Positions 28,106 through 36,815 of a stretch of DNA of 64,000 nucleotides are shown here, piece after piece. A model generated the notes under the pieces. The model was not told the DNA's origin, did no database searches, and saw nothing but the letters and a program-made list of their open reading frames with translations. Position 1 is the stretch's first letter; each line of letters begins with the position of its first letter. Origin of the DNA: Cellulomonas sp. Leaf334 (lineage in GTDB: Bacteria; Actinomycetota; Actinomycetes; Actinomycetales; Cellulomonadaceae); the NCBI RefSeq assembly GCF_001424195.1, contig NZ_LMOO01000001.1, positions 498,256-562,255 of the forward strand, read 5' to 3'. The translations under genes were made by a program, and so were the position numbers.

Positions 28106-30592
28106 GTGCTGCGCGACTCCCCGACGACCCGTCGCCGTCATCGCCGTCGCCCGGCGGTCGGCGGTGTCGTCGCGTGCGCGCTGGTCGCGGCGCCCCTTGC
28201 CCTCGCCGCCCAGCTCGGCACCGACGCACCCGCGGAACGCCACGCGCAGGTCGGCGGCCGCGCGTGGGTGGCCACGCCGGAGCAGGGCACGGTCTCGCTC
28301 ATCGACGGGGCGTCGCACGAGGTCGTCGCCACGGTCGTCGCGCCGGGCGCGCTGGCGGGCGACGACCTCGCCGTGACGCAGGCGGGGTCCTCGGCGTACG
28401 TCGTCGACCGGACGCTCGGCACCGCGTTCCGGGTGGACGGCGCCACGTTCGACGTGGGAGCCCCGGCGGCAGTGGCGGCACCGGGCGGACGCCCGCAGGT
28501 GCTGGAGGGCGGCGGTGCGGTGTACCTGGTGGACCCGGTGCGCCGCACCGCGACCCACGCGGACCCCCGGACGCTCGAGCCCGGTCTCGAGCTCTCGCTC
28601 GCGGCGGAGCCGGGTGAGGGCCAGTCCGTCGTCGACTCCGGCGGCCGCCTGTGGGTCGTCGACGCCGCCACCGGCTCGCTGACCTGGTTCGACGAGGCGA
28701 AGCACGTCGTCGACGGGCTGGCGACGACGGAGTCCCGGCTGGTGCTCGTCGAGGGTCGCGCGGTCCTCGTCGACGTGACCGCGGGACGTGCCGTCGAGCT
28801 GGGTCCGGACGGCCAGGAGGGCAGCTGGTCCTGCACCGGCCTGCCACCCGGGTCCGCGGCGCGACTGCTCGGGTCGCTGACGAGCGGGCACGTGTACGCC
28901 GCGGTGCCCGACGACGGGACGTTCGTCATCTCGGCGCTCGACCGCGACGACTGCGGCACCGCCGTCGAGCTCGTCGAGCCCGGGACCGCCGACTTCGGGC
29001 CCCTCGCCCAGGACGGCCGCTACGTGTTCGTGCCCGACCGGACGACGGGCCACACGTTCGTCGTCGACACCGTCCGCGGCGAGCAGGCCGCGGACGTCCC
29101 GCTCACCCGTCCCGGGAACCGGGTCGAGCTCACCACCAAGGACGGCATCGTGTTCTACAACGACCTCGACTCCGAGGTCGCGGGCGTGCTGACCCTCGAC
29201 GACGGTGCCTGGACGGGCACCCCCGTCGAGAAGTACGACGCGGCGACCGACGAGGGCGTCGCCGTCGTGGGCGGCGGGGACGACGCACCGGGCGCGAGCG
29301 ACCCCGGCGACGACCCGTCGGTCGTCGAGACGACGTTCGCGCCGGTCCGCGACGGCAGGAGCGCACCCGACGCCCCGACGACCTCGGTCAGCGGGGGCCC
29401 GACGATCAGCCGGGTCGACGTGCGGCCCGACCCGGCGGTGCTGGGCAGCCCGGTCACGCTCACACCGGTGGTCCGCGGGGCGTCCGGCGCCGAGTGGGAG
29501 TGGACGGTGACGGCGCCTGACGGCACGGTCGCCTGGTCCTCCGACGAGGCGGGCGCACCCACCCTCACGCTCCAGGGCGCGGAGCCCGCGGCGTACGAGC
29601 TCACGCTCGTCGTGGTCGACGCCGACGGCCGCCGCGCGACGCTCTCCCGTCCCCTCGACACCGTGCTGGTGCCCACCCCGCGCATCGCGAGCTTCAGCAT
29701 CGACAACCCGGCACCGGGTCTCGGCGAGGTGACCAACATCAGTGCCGACGAGTCCGGTCTCTCGGGCGCGGAGTCGACGTGGCAGTGGGAGGTGTCCCTC
29801 GACGGGGTCCCGCTGCCGTTCCCGGGTCAGCCCGCGCCGGGCGCCCCCCTGCCGCTGCAGTTCCCCTTCGAGGGCGTGTACACGGTGGCGCTCACGGTCA
29901 CGAGCGGGGAGCTGTCCGACACGGCCTCGGTCCCGGTGACCTACGCCGACCAGTGCGTCCCCGCCCTGGCGAGCCGCCGGTTCGTCGACCTGCGCCAGGA
30001 CGGAACGGCCACGGTCGACCTCACGGCCGACGACTGCTTCGTCGACACCACGATCGCGCTCGAGCTCCCGCCGTGGCTGTCGTCCTCCACCCCGACCGTC
30101 GAGGTCGCCGCCGGCGCGACCGAGGTCGTCGACGACCGGTTCCGCAGCGCCGACGCGACACGGGTGCCGGTGGACCTGGGCGTCGTGGGCCCGCCGCCGT
30201 CGGACGGCGTGGTGACCGGCGCGATGACCCTCGTGCTGGGTGACGTCCGCGTGCCGGTCGACGTGCGCGTGAACCTTCCCCCCGCCTGGACGGCCGACCC
30301 CACCTGCACCGCACCGGACCCGGTCTCCGGCGACCGCCCCCGCTTCCGCGCCGAGCTGACGGACGCCGACGCGGGTGCGCTGGACGTCCGGCTGACGCTG
30401 GACGGGGTGGCCGGCGGACCCGCCGGCGGCTACCGGATGCTGCCGGGTCAGTCGGGGCGCGGGGTCTACGAGCTCACGGGCCCGGCGGACATGCCCGTCG
30501 GCGACGCGACGACGTTCTCCGTGCGGGCGACCGACCGGTTCGGGTCCGTGTCCGAGGTCCGCACCGTCCCGGTCGAGGGGTGTGCCGCATGA
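28106..30592 (+). CDS. Membrane-anchored propeller/Ig-like surface protein, paralogue 1
   Basis: An 828-residue exported protein. A basic N-terminus (TTRRRHRRR) and one hydrophobic helix give a signal anchor. Residues about 45-390 form repeated 40- to 50-residue beta units, each with phrases such as GRAWVATPEQGTVSLIDG and YVFVPDRTTGHTFVVDT, consistent with a beta-propeller. Ig/PKD-like domains with SISRVDV-type strands follow. It is the first of three tandem paralogues. The start is set by AGGAG at 28096-28100, 5 bases before the GTG at 28106; an alternative GTG at 28100 would overlap the TgpA stop. Confidence 0.65.
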   Translation: MLRDSPTTRRRHRRRPAVGGVVACALVAAPLALAAQLGTDAPAERHAQVGGRAWVATPEQGTVSLIDGASHEVVATVVAPGALAGDDLAVTQAGSSAYVVDRTLGTAFRVDGATFDVGAPAAVAAPGGRPQVLEGGGAVYLVDPVRRTATHADPRTLEPGLELSLAAEPGEGQSVVDSGGRLWVVDAATGSLTWFDEAKHVVDGLATTESRLVLVEGRAVLVDVTAGRAVELGPDGQEGSWSCTGLPPGSAARLLGSLTSGHVYAAVPDDGTFVISALDRDDCGTAVELVEPGTADFGPLAQDGRYVFVPDRTTGHTFVVDTVRGEQAADVPLTRPGNRVELTTKDGIVFYNDLDSEVAGVLTLDDGAWTGTPVEKYDAATDEGVAVVGGGDDAPGASDPGDDPSVVETTFAPVRDGRSAPDAPTTSVSGGPTISRVDVRPDPAVLGSPVTLTPVVRGASGAEWEWTVTAPDGTVAWSSDEAGAPTLTLQGAEPAAYELTLVVVDADGRRATLSRPLDTVLVPTPRIASFSIDNPAPGLGEVTNISADESGLSGAESTWQWEVSLDGVPLPFPGQPAPGAPLPLQFPFEGVYTVALTVTSGELSDTASVPVTYADQCVPALASRRFVDLRQDGTATVDLTADDCFVDTTIALELPPWLSSSTPTVEVAAGATEVVDDRFRSADATRVPVDLGVVGPPPSDGVVTGAMTLVLGDVRVPVDVRVNLPPAWTADPTCTAPDPVSGDRPRFRAELTDADAGALDVRLTLDGVAGGPAGGYRMLPGQSGRGVYELTGPADMPVGDATTFSVRATDRFGSVSEVRTVPVEGCAA

Positions 30593-32925
30593 GCCCGACC
30601 CTGGCCAGCCGGTTCCGGGCGGTCACCCGCAGCCGGAACGTGGCTCCCACGCTCGTCACGGTGCTCGTGGCCGCGCCGCTCGTCGCCGCCGTCGTCACAG
30701 GTGAGGGCAACCCGATCGACCGGCTGGCGCAGTCCAGCGGGAGCGCCTGGGTGGCGTCGGAGGGCGCCGGGACCGTCACCCTCATCGACGGGCCGTCGGA
30801 GGAGGTCGTCGACACGCTCCCGGCGCCGGGTGCCGCCGCGGGCGACGTGCTCTCCGTGGTCCAGCGCGAGGCCTCCGCGCTCGTCTCCAACCAGACCCGC
30901 GGCACGCTGGCGCGCGTGGACGGCGCGACGTACGCCGCGGGCACGCCCGTCCTCGTGGCCGACCCCGGCTCCCCCGTCACCGTGCTCCAGGGCGGCGACC
31001 AGGCCTATGTCGTCGACCCCGTGCGCCGCACGACCGCGGTCCTCGACGCGGACGCCCTCACGCTGACCGCGACGATCTCCCTGGCCAGCACCCCCGGCTC
31101 CGGGCAGTCCGCCGTGGACGACGACGGCCGGCTGTGGGTCGTGGACAGCGAGGGCACCGGGCTGGCGTCGTTCCGTGGGGACGACCGCGTGGTGCGGGCA
31201 CCCGCCGACGCCCGGGCGCAGGTGATCCTGGTGCGCGGCCGGGCCGTGCTCGCCGACCTCGCGCACGGGCAGCTGGGGACGCTGGGCGGCGACGGTCAGG
31301 TCGACCGCTGGTCCTGCCTCGACGTGCGGCCCGACGACACGGTGCAGCTCCTGGGGTCGGACACCGCCGACCGCGTCTACGCCGCCGTCGCGCAGACCGG
31401 CAACGTCGTCGTCGCGCGCCTCGACACCGGCGACTGCCAGGGTGTCGTCCGCGTCGCGGAGGAGGCCGGGCACGACTTCGGTCCGATGGTGCAGAGCGAC
31501 CGGTTCCTGTTCGTGCCGGACCGCACCACCGGCCGCACCACCATCATCGACACCGCCGACTCCACCGTCGTCGACTCGTTCGCGCTGACGCCGCCCGGGA
31601 ACCGTCTCGAGCTGGCGAGCAAGGACGGGATCGTGTTCTTCAACGACCTCGACGGCGACACGGCGGGGGTGCTCACCTTCGACGGGGAGACCTGGACGCA
31701 GGGCGAGGCGCTGCAGAAGTACGCACCGGCGGACGCGTCCTCCCAGCAGGTCGTCGTCCCGCAGGACCAGGAGCCCGCACCGGCGGAGCCCACCCCCGGG
31801 ACCACCGCCCCGGCACCCGAGCCGACCAGCGAGCCCACCCCGTCGACACCGCCGCCGGCCGGCCCGACGCCGCCCGTCGCCGCCCAGCCCGCACCGCGTG
31901 CGGGGAGCGACTCCCCCGGCCCCGGCAGCACACCGACCCCCGGTCCGGCACCGTCGGACGCCCCGCCGGCCCCGCCGTCGGTCGCGTCGCTGACCGCGAC
32001 GCCCGCGCAGGTCCAGGCCGGGGAACCGGCCACGTTCGAGGCGACGGTCTCGGGCGAGGTCACGTCGTGGAGCTGGCGCATCGCCACGAGCGGCGGCACC
32101 GAGCTGGCCACCGCGACGAGCGCGTTCTCGACCGGCTTCACGTTCCCGGCGGACGGGGACCCGAACGTCGTCGTCACCGTGACGGTGTCGGGGCCGGGTG
32201 GCTCGTCCGCGCCCCGCCAGCTGGCCCTGACGGTCGCGGGCCCACCCGTGGCCACGCTCACGGTCACGGTGGCCGGGGGCGGGACGATCGACGTGGACGG
32301 GTCGCCCTGCTCCGACGTCTGCACGTTCGACCTGACCCCGGGGACGACCGCCGGCCTGTCGATCCCCAGCCGGCAGTTCCCCGCCGTGTTCGACGGGTGG
32401 GGTGGCGCGTGCTCCGGGACGGGCGGCTGCGACGTCGTCGTGTCCGAGGACACGGCGGTCACGGCAGCGTTCCACCAGGCCCCCGTCGAACCTGAGGACT
32501 GCCTGACCACCGACCGGGCGAACCTCACGATCGTCGACGAGGGCGGCGGCTCCTGGCTGCTGACGGACGGCACGTCGCGCATGTTCATCCTCGACTCGCA
32601 GGAGGACGCACAGAACGCGCTGATCGTCGCGCAGCACTACGCGTCCCGCTGCTTCATCGGGCGCCCCGACTCCGAGATGATGTACTGGAACGGCCCGAAC
32701 GCCGGCGAGCCGGTGCTGAGCCGGACCGACTGCATCTCGCACGACCCTGCTGCGGCCGAGATCATCCGTGACGTGTGGCGGCTCGTCGCCGGCAACTCAC
32801 TGCTCGCGACGTTCGAGAACGAGGCCGACGCGGGCCGAGGGCTCACCGTCGCCCGCTCGTTCTCCCGGATGTGCTTCGTCGGCCGGGTCTCCCCGCCGGG
32901 CGAGATCACCTACTTCCTGCCATGA
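30589..32925 (+). CDS. Membrane-anchored propeller surface protein, paralogue 2
   Basis: A 778-residue exported protein. A signal anchor (LVTVLVAAPLVAAVV) is followed by the same propeller-like region as the neighbours (SGSAWVASEGAGTVTLIDG, FVPDRTTGRTTIIDT), then a Pro-rich linker, one PKD-like domain, a short Cys-containing domain with GGACSGTGGCDV, and two related C-terminal repeats of about 65 residues containing SRCFIG and SRMCFVG. The C-terminal repeats are absent from the other two paralogues. The ATG overlaps the preceding stop by 4 bases. Confidence 0.65.
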   Translation: MSPTLASRFRAVTRSRNVAPTLVTVLVAAPLVAAVVTGEGNPIDRLAQSSGSAWVASEGAGTVTLIDGPSEEVVDTLPAPGAAAGDVLSVVQREASALVSNQTRGTLARVDGATYAAGTPVLVADPGSPVTVLQGGDQAYVVDPVRRTTAVLDADALTLTATISLASTPGSGQSAVDDDGRLWVVDSEGTGLASFRGDDRVVRAPADARAQVILVRGRAVLADLAHGQLGTLGGDGQVDRWSCLDVRPDDTVQLLGSDTADRVYAAVAQTGNVVVARLDTGDCQGVVRVAEEAGHDFGPMVQSDRFLFVPDRTTGRTTIIDTADSTVVDSFALTPPGNRLELASKDGIVFFNDLDGDTAGVLTFDGETWTQGEALQKYAPADASSQQVVVPQDQEPAPAEPTPGTTAPAPEPTSEPTPSTPPPAGPTPPVAAQPAPRAGSDSPGPGSTPTPGPAPSDAPPAPPSVASLTATPAQVQAGEPATFEATVSGEVTSWSWRIATSGGTELATATSAFSTGFTFPADGDPNVVVTVTVSGPGGSSAPRQLALTVAGPPVATLTVTVAGGGTIDVDGSPCSDVCTFDLTPGTTAGLSIPSRQFPAVFDGWGGACSGTGGCDVVVSEDTAVTAAFHQAPVEPEDCLTTDRANLTIVDEGGGSWLLTDGTSRMFILDSQEDAQNALIVAQHYASRCFIGRPDSEMMYWNGPNAGEPVLSRTDCISHDPAAAEIIRDVWRLVAGNSLLATFENEADAGRGLTVARSFSRMCFVGRVSPPGEITYFLP

Positions 32926-35372
32926 GGCGCGCCTGGCGTCACCTGCGGCCGCCTGCCCGGGCGGGCACCGCCGCGGTGCTCGCGGCCGTCGTCATCGTCC
33001 CGCTCGTCGTCGCGGCCGTCGCCGGCCGCGGACTTCCCGTGGAGTCCCTGCGGCAGAGCAGCGGGAGCGCCTGGGTGGTCTCCCCGGGTGAGGGTCTGCT
33101 CTCGCTCATCGACGGGCCGTCCGAGGAGGTCATGGCGTCGGTCCGGCTCCCGTCGGTCGGCGGGCCCTACCGGGTGGAGCAGGCCGGCTCGTCCGCGTAC
33201 GTCGCCGACGCCGCCGCGGGGACGGTCACGCGCGTCGACGGAGGGACCGGCGAGCTGTCCGACCTCGTGCAGTTCGCGGACGCGGGCTCCGACGTCTCCG
33301 TGCTGCACGGCGGCGACACGGTGTTCGTGCTGGACCCGACCGGACGCGCGGCGACGCGGATCGACCCCGAGACGCTGCGGGTCCGGGCCACGCTCTCGAC
33401 CGCCGCGACACCCGGACCCGACCAGGCCGTCGTCGACGACGCCGGTCGGCTGTGGCTGGTGGACGCCGCAGGCGGCGGCCTGACCTGGTTCGACACCGAG
33501 AAGCACGTCGACCTCGACGCCGCGGACAGCGCGACGCGGCTCGTGGTCGTGCAGGGGGAACCGGTGCTGGTCGACCTCGCCGCGGCCCGGATCCGCGCGC
33601 TCGACGACCGGGGCCGACCGGGTGCGGAGTCCTGCCTGGACGTCCGCCGCGACGACACGCTGCACCTGCTCGGGTCGCAGACCGACGACGAGGTCTTCGC
33701 CGCGGTCTCCCAGACGGGCAACGTCCTGGTCGCGACCGTCGGACGCGACGACTGCGACCGCGTCATCCCCGTGTCCGACGCCTCCGAACCCGACTTCGGC
33801 CCGCTCGCGCAGTCCGGGCGGTACGTGTTCGTGCCGGACCGCGCCACGGGCACCACGAGCGTCATCGACACCCGGACCGACACCGTGGCCGCGACGTTCT
33901 CGCTCGCCGAACCGGGTCACCAGGTCGAGCTCGTCGCCAAGGACGGCCTCGTCTTCTACAACGACCTCGACGGTGCCACGGCCGGCGTGCTGACCCTCGA
34001 CGGCGACGCGTGGCGGCAGTCCGAGGCCCTCTCGAAGTACGACCCCAGCACCGGTGAGCCCGCGACCGTCGTCACTCCCGACGACGCACCCGACGTCCCG
34101 GTCGCGGGCCCGGCGCCCGCCGCTCCGCAGCCCGCGCCGGCCGCCTCCGACGCACCCGCCCCGCCCTCGACCGCCTCGCCGCCCCCGGCCCGCGGGGCAC
34201 CTCAGGCGGCGACCAGCCCGAGCACCGCCGATCCGTCACCGCCCCCTGCGCAGCCGGACCTGCCGCCGGTCATCGCCTCGTTGTCCGTCGAGCCGAACCC
34301 GCCCACTCTCGGGGCCGCCGCGACGTTCCGTGCCGCGGTCTCCAACACCGACGACGCCACCTGGTCGTGGACCCTGTCCGAGTCCGCAGGACCCGTCCTG
34401 ACCACCTCGTCGTCCGTGGGGAGCTTCACCGCGACGCTGCCGAGCACCGGGAGCGTCAACCTGCTGCTGTCGCTCACGATCACCGGTCCCGGTGGCACGG
34501 CGACCGCGCCCCCGCTGGCCTTCACCGCGGTCGACCCGGACGCGGTCGCGATCACCTCGGTCACGTCCGACGCGCCGTCCTACACCCCAGGTGCCGTGGC
34601 CACGGTGACGGCCGCGCTCGCGGGCGGCTCGCCCGGAGCGACGTGGGCGTGGTCGGCGACGGTGGACGGGTCGAACGTCGCCGTCCCCGGGGCGTCGGGT
34701 GTCGGGTCGGTCTCCCTGCCCGTCGGGACGGCGGGCACGTGGACCGTGACGGTCGAGGTGACGAGCGGAGCGCGGTCGGCGTCCGGCTCGGTCAGCTTCG
34801 TCGTCGGCTTCCCGTGCAACGCGGGCAGCGTCACGGCCGGTCCGCTCGACCTGCTGTCCGGACCGCGTCAGGTCGTCTTCACGGTGCCCTCCGGGTGTAC
34901 CGGCGAGAGCCACGTCGACCTGGACACCGCTCCGTGGCTCTCCGCCTCACCCGCCTCGCTCAGCCTCTCGGCAGGGCAGACCGCCGAGGTGCTGATCTCC
35001 GTCGTCGGGCAGCCGGCGGTCGACGGGCTGAACGCCGGAGCCGTCTACGCGTTCCTCGACGGGGGCAGCGGACCGGGGTGGGACGTGGTGGCGAACAAGG
35101 CGCCGGTCCTGGGCGCAACGTCCTGCTCCGTGATCGGCGGCTGGGACGGTCCGGCGTTCTTCGCGTCCTTCGACGACGCGGACGGCGACAGCCTGGTCGT
35201 GACGCTGACGATCAACGGGAGCACCTACGACGTCGGCATCATCTCGCCCGGGACCTGGCGGCGCGTCGTCAGCTTCGCGAACGTCGGCACGGCGACCAGC
35301 TGGGTGTACGTGGCCCGGGACTCCGGCGGTGCCACGACGACGTTCCACGGCGTCAACGCGGGCTGCTGGTAG
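32922..35372 (+). CDS. Membrane-anchored propeller surface protein, paralogue 3
   Basis: An 816-residue exported protein. It has the same N-terminal anchor and propeller-like region as paralogues 1 and 2 (SGSAWVVSPGEGLLSLIDG, FVPDRATGTTSVIDT), a Pro/Ala/Ser-rich linker, then two or three Ig-like domains ending in a domain with VNAGCW. It is the last gene of the MoxR operon. Its ATG overlaps the previous stop by 4 bases, and its own stop abuts the stop of the GTPase gene on the other strand with no gap. Confidence 0.65.
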   Translation: MRRAWRHLRPPARAGTAAVLAAVVIVPLVVAAVAGRGLPVESLRQSSGSAWVVSPGEGLLSLIDGPSEEVMASVRLPSVGGPYRVEQAGSSAYVADAAAGTVTRVDGGTGELSDLVQFADAGSDVSVLHGGDTVFVLDPTGRAATRIDPETLRVRATLSTAATPGPDQAVVDDAGRLWLVDAAGGGLTWFDTEKHVDLDAADSATRLVVVQGEPVLVDLAAARIRALDDRGRPGAESCLDVRRDDTLHLLGSQTDDEVFAAVSQTGNVLVATVGRDDCDRVIPVSDASEPDFGPLAQSGRYVFVPDRATGTTSVIDTRTDTVAATFSLAEPGHQVELVAKDGLVFYNDLDGATAGVLTLDGDAWRQSEALSKYDPSTGEPATVVTPDDAPDVPVAGPAPAAPQPAPAASDAPAPPSTASPPPARGAPQAATSPSTADPSPPPAQPDLPPVIASLSVEPNPPTLGAAATFRAAVSNTDDATWSWTLSESAGPVLTTSSSVGSFTATLPSTGSVNLLLSLTITGPGGTATAPPLAFTAVDPDAVAITSVTSDAPSYTPGAVATVTAALAGGSPGATWAWSATVDGSNVAVPGASGVGSVSLPVGTAGTWTVTVEVTSGARSASGSVSFVVGFPCNAGSVTAGPLDLLSGPRQVVFTVPSGCTGESHVDLDTAPWLSASPASLSLSAGQTAEVLISVVGQPAVDGLNAGAVYAFLDGGSGPGWDVVANKAPVLGATSCSVIGGWDGPAFFASFDDADGDSLVVTLTINGSTYDVGIISPGTWRRVVSFANVGTATSWVYVARDSGGATTTFHGVNAGCW

Positions 35373-36815
35373 TCAGCCGAGGAACCCCTCGCAGGTGCGT
35401 CGGACCAGCTCCGCCGCGCGCCGCAGGTCCGGCGTCGCCAGCGGGCTCGACCCGCGCCGCTGCCACCGCCGCAGCGCCTCGATCGCGGCCGTGCGCACGT
35501 CGGCGTCCGGGGCGTCCACGTCCAGGCCCAGCCGCTCGCGCGCGGAGGACCCTTCGACGCCCAGCAGCCGCTCGGCGTCCAGGAGCGCGGCGTCGTCGCC
35601 GAGGTCCAGCTCGCCCGTGCGCAGGTCACCGAGCAGCCGCAGCTCCGTGAGCTCATGGGCGCCGGCCAGGACGCCCTCGATGCGACGCCGCAGCGCACCC
35701 GACTCCGGCACCGGCCGGACCGTCAAAGCGGTCTCGACGGTCCGGACGGCATGCTGCGCCTTCAGCACGTCCGCGCGGCCCATGAACCGCTCCAGGAGCA
35801 GCGCGCGGACGTCCTCCAGGCCGCTGAGCCGGCGCAGCGCCGCGGCGAGCGCACCCGCGTCCGGGGCGGAGCCGAGACGGACCAGGCTCACGCACAGCCG
35901 GACCCCGAAGAGGCCGAGCACGTCGAGCAGCTCGGCGCGGACCTCCCGTGCCGGGCCGAGCTCCGGCCGTGCGTCGAGGAACCGGTCGGCCGACAGGAGC
36001 AGCGAGGTGGGTGCGTCCGCGAGCGAGACGACCGCGGCGTGCTGCCGTTCCTGCAGCCCGGTCGACGCCAGCGCGAGCAGCCCCGACACCGACACCACGG
36101 TCTGCACGAGCGCCCGGACCCGCGCGTCGGCGGCGTACTGCGCGGCGATGCGGCCTGCGACCTCGAGCGAGTCCTCGCGGCCGCCCGCGATCTCGTCGGC
36201 GCGCGAGAGGATGCCGACCGCGTTGACGGGGGACGTGCCGGCGTCGTGCTCGTCGGACATCGAGCGCAGGAAGCCGACGTCCGCGGTGTGCAGGTGCCGC
36301 ATCAGGTAGAGGACCGCGTCGGCGCCCGGGGTGGAGTCCACCAGGAACGCCTCGGTCCGCGCCGACACCTCGGCCCGCGCGGAGCCGATGCCGGGCGTGT
36401 CGATGAGGGTGAGCCGTTCGAGCCGACCGTTCGGGGTCTCGACGACGAGCTGGGTGACGTCGTCGACGGACAGCGCGCCGAGGTCGATGCGGGTCTGCCC
36501 CGCGGTGCGGACGAACGGTACCTGCACAGGTTCCGCGCCGAACGGGTAGGCCCAGGCGCGGGTGGCCGGCCCGTTGACGTAGCTGGTGACGATGCGGGTG
36601 CACTCGGTCGCGTCCGTGGCCGCGAGCCGCTCGCCGACGAGCGCGTTGAGCAGGGTCGACTTGCCGGCCTTCACCCGTCCGGCGAACGCGACCCGCAGCG
36701 GTCCGTCGAGACGGTCGAGGACGTCCTGGAGCTCGTCGGCCTCGGGCAGGCCGTGGTACGCGTCGCGGGCGTCGGCGAGCAGGGCACGGACCGCCGTCGA
36801 CGTCGCGCCGCTCAC
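35373..36815 (-). CDS. Dynamin-like GTPase, IniC-like
   Basis: A 480-residue GTPase. P-loop GRVKAGKSTLLNAL, a G2 Thr region (ATECTRIVTSY), G3 DTPGIGSA and an N/TKxD-like ILSRADEI are present. The rest is helical, as in bacterial dynamin-like proteins and the mycobacterial IniC. The GTG start overlaps the stop of the upstream GTPase gene (GTGA), so the pair is coupled. Such pairs act as interdependent membrane-remodelling GTPases. The partner protein is the 601-residue GTPase at 36812. Confidence 0.8.
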   Translation of the reverse strand: MSGATSTAVRALLADARDAYHGLPEADELQDVLDRLDGPLRVAFAGRVKAGKSTLLNALVGERLAATDATECTRIVTSYVNGPATRAWAYPFGAEPVQVPFVRTAGQTRIDLGALSVDDVTQLVVETPNGRLERLTLIDTPGIGSARAEVSARTEAFLVDSTPGADAVLYLMRHLHTADVGFLRSMSDEHDAGTSPVNAVGILSRADEIAGGREDSLEVAGRIAAQYAADARVRALVQTVVSVSGLLALASTGLQERQHAAVVSLADAPTSLLLSADRFLDARPELGPAREVRAELLDVLGLFGVRLCVSLVRLGSAPDAGALAAALRRLSGLEDVRALLLERFMGRADVLKAQHAVRTVETALTVRPVPESGALRRRIEGVLAGAHELTELRLLGDLRTGELDLGDDAALLDAERLLGVEGSSARERLGLDVDAPDADVRTAAIEALRRWQRRGSSPLATPDLRRAAELVRRTCEGFLG

